From positions 1 to 37,712 of the IMG/VR virus record IMGVR_UViG_3300037296_000261: a stretch of DNA of 37,712 bases. One strand, 5' to 3'. The translations under genes and the position numbers were made by a program. The notes under the pieces are model-generated. The model searched no databases, was not told where the DNA came from, and saw only the letters and a list, made by a program, of their open reading frames with translations. Shown here piece by piece: positions 37,631 through 37,712 of the stretch. Origin of the DNA: a virus. The stretch's first letter is position 1, and every line of letters starts with the position of its first letter.

Positions 37631-37712
37631 TTATCTATCTCTCTCCTGTTTACTGTGAAATGAGCGGCTCTCTGACTCACTTTCAAACCCTCCTATCTAG
37701 CCAATGCCTATT

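Noticed and set aside
1-37712. CRISPR array
   Set aside because: No regularly spaced direct repeats were found anywhere in the window; the repeats present are att, palindromes and leader duplications.

Overview
The window holds one essentially complete temperate phage genome integrated in a tRNA-Phe gene, with about 120 bases of host DNA on the left and about 80 on the right. A 94-bp direct repeat with one mismatch (154-247 and 37537-37630) marks attL and attR. The left copy completes an intact tRNA-Phe and the right copy is a displaced 3' tRNA fragment. The tRNA sequence and general base composition suggest a gammaproteobacterium, perhaps a marine one such as Marinomonas or another Oceanospirillales relative. 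That host assignment is an inference, not a demonstrated fact.

The phage is a P2-group myovirus, closest in layout to the HP1/K139 branch. P2-type head genes are combined with HP1-type tail sheath (DUF2586), tail tube (DUF2597) and DUF2590 genes. Layout from left to right: integrase and small early genes (269-2048, minus strand); antirepressor-like gene, Toprim/DUF927 primase-helicase, LuxR-type HTH protein and RHH protein (2126-6092, minus); divergent CI-like repressor (6135-6584, plus); a 1.1-kb gene-free stretch with repeats that may be the origin (6585-7718); a long late operon on the minus strand (26414 down to 7719) for scaffold, capsid, small terminase, head completion, tail completion, sheath, tube, lysis, chaperone with a -1 frameshift, tape measure, baseplate, fibre, hub, spike, and finally com plus a DNA methyltransferase; divergent large terminase and portal (26625-29468, plus); then a right arm (29440-37340) with an Ogr-like late activator and several AT-rich accessory modules.

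The most notable system is an RNA-based control locus at about 31465-31731 (minus strand). A 74-nt RNA folds like the C4 RNA of P1/P7 and the CI RNA of P4: a long closing stem, a UUCG hairpin and a second hairpin. Its single-stranded CTTCCAA is complementary to identical TTTGGAAG loops of two hairpins flanking it. Its second-hairpin loop is complementary over 9 nt to the leader just before the start codon of the next gene. A second copy of the promoter-upstream block and of the 9-nt target lies at 35042-35141, in front of a different operon (membrane protein plus HEPN-like protein), without a recognisable copy of the RNA. This suggests that an accessory operon is wired into the prophage immunity RNA.

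Other accessory candidates are a two-gene soluble/four-TM-membrane pair (35331-36987), a three-gene set ending in DUF2971 (31806-33520), and a membrane-anchored protein beside the portal (29440-30006). Their position, base composition and domain types fit phage-exclusion or defence cargo, but no function is demonstrated by the sequence.
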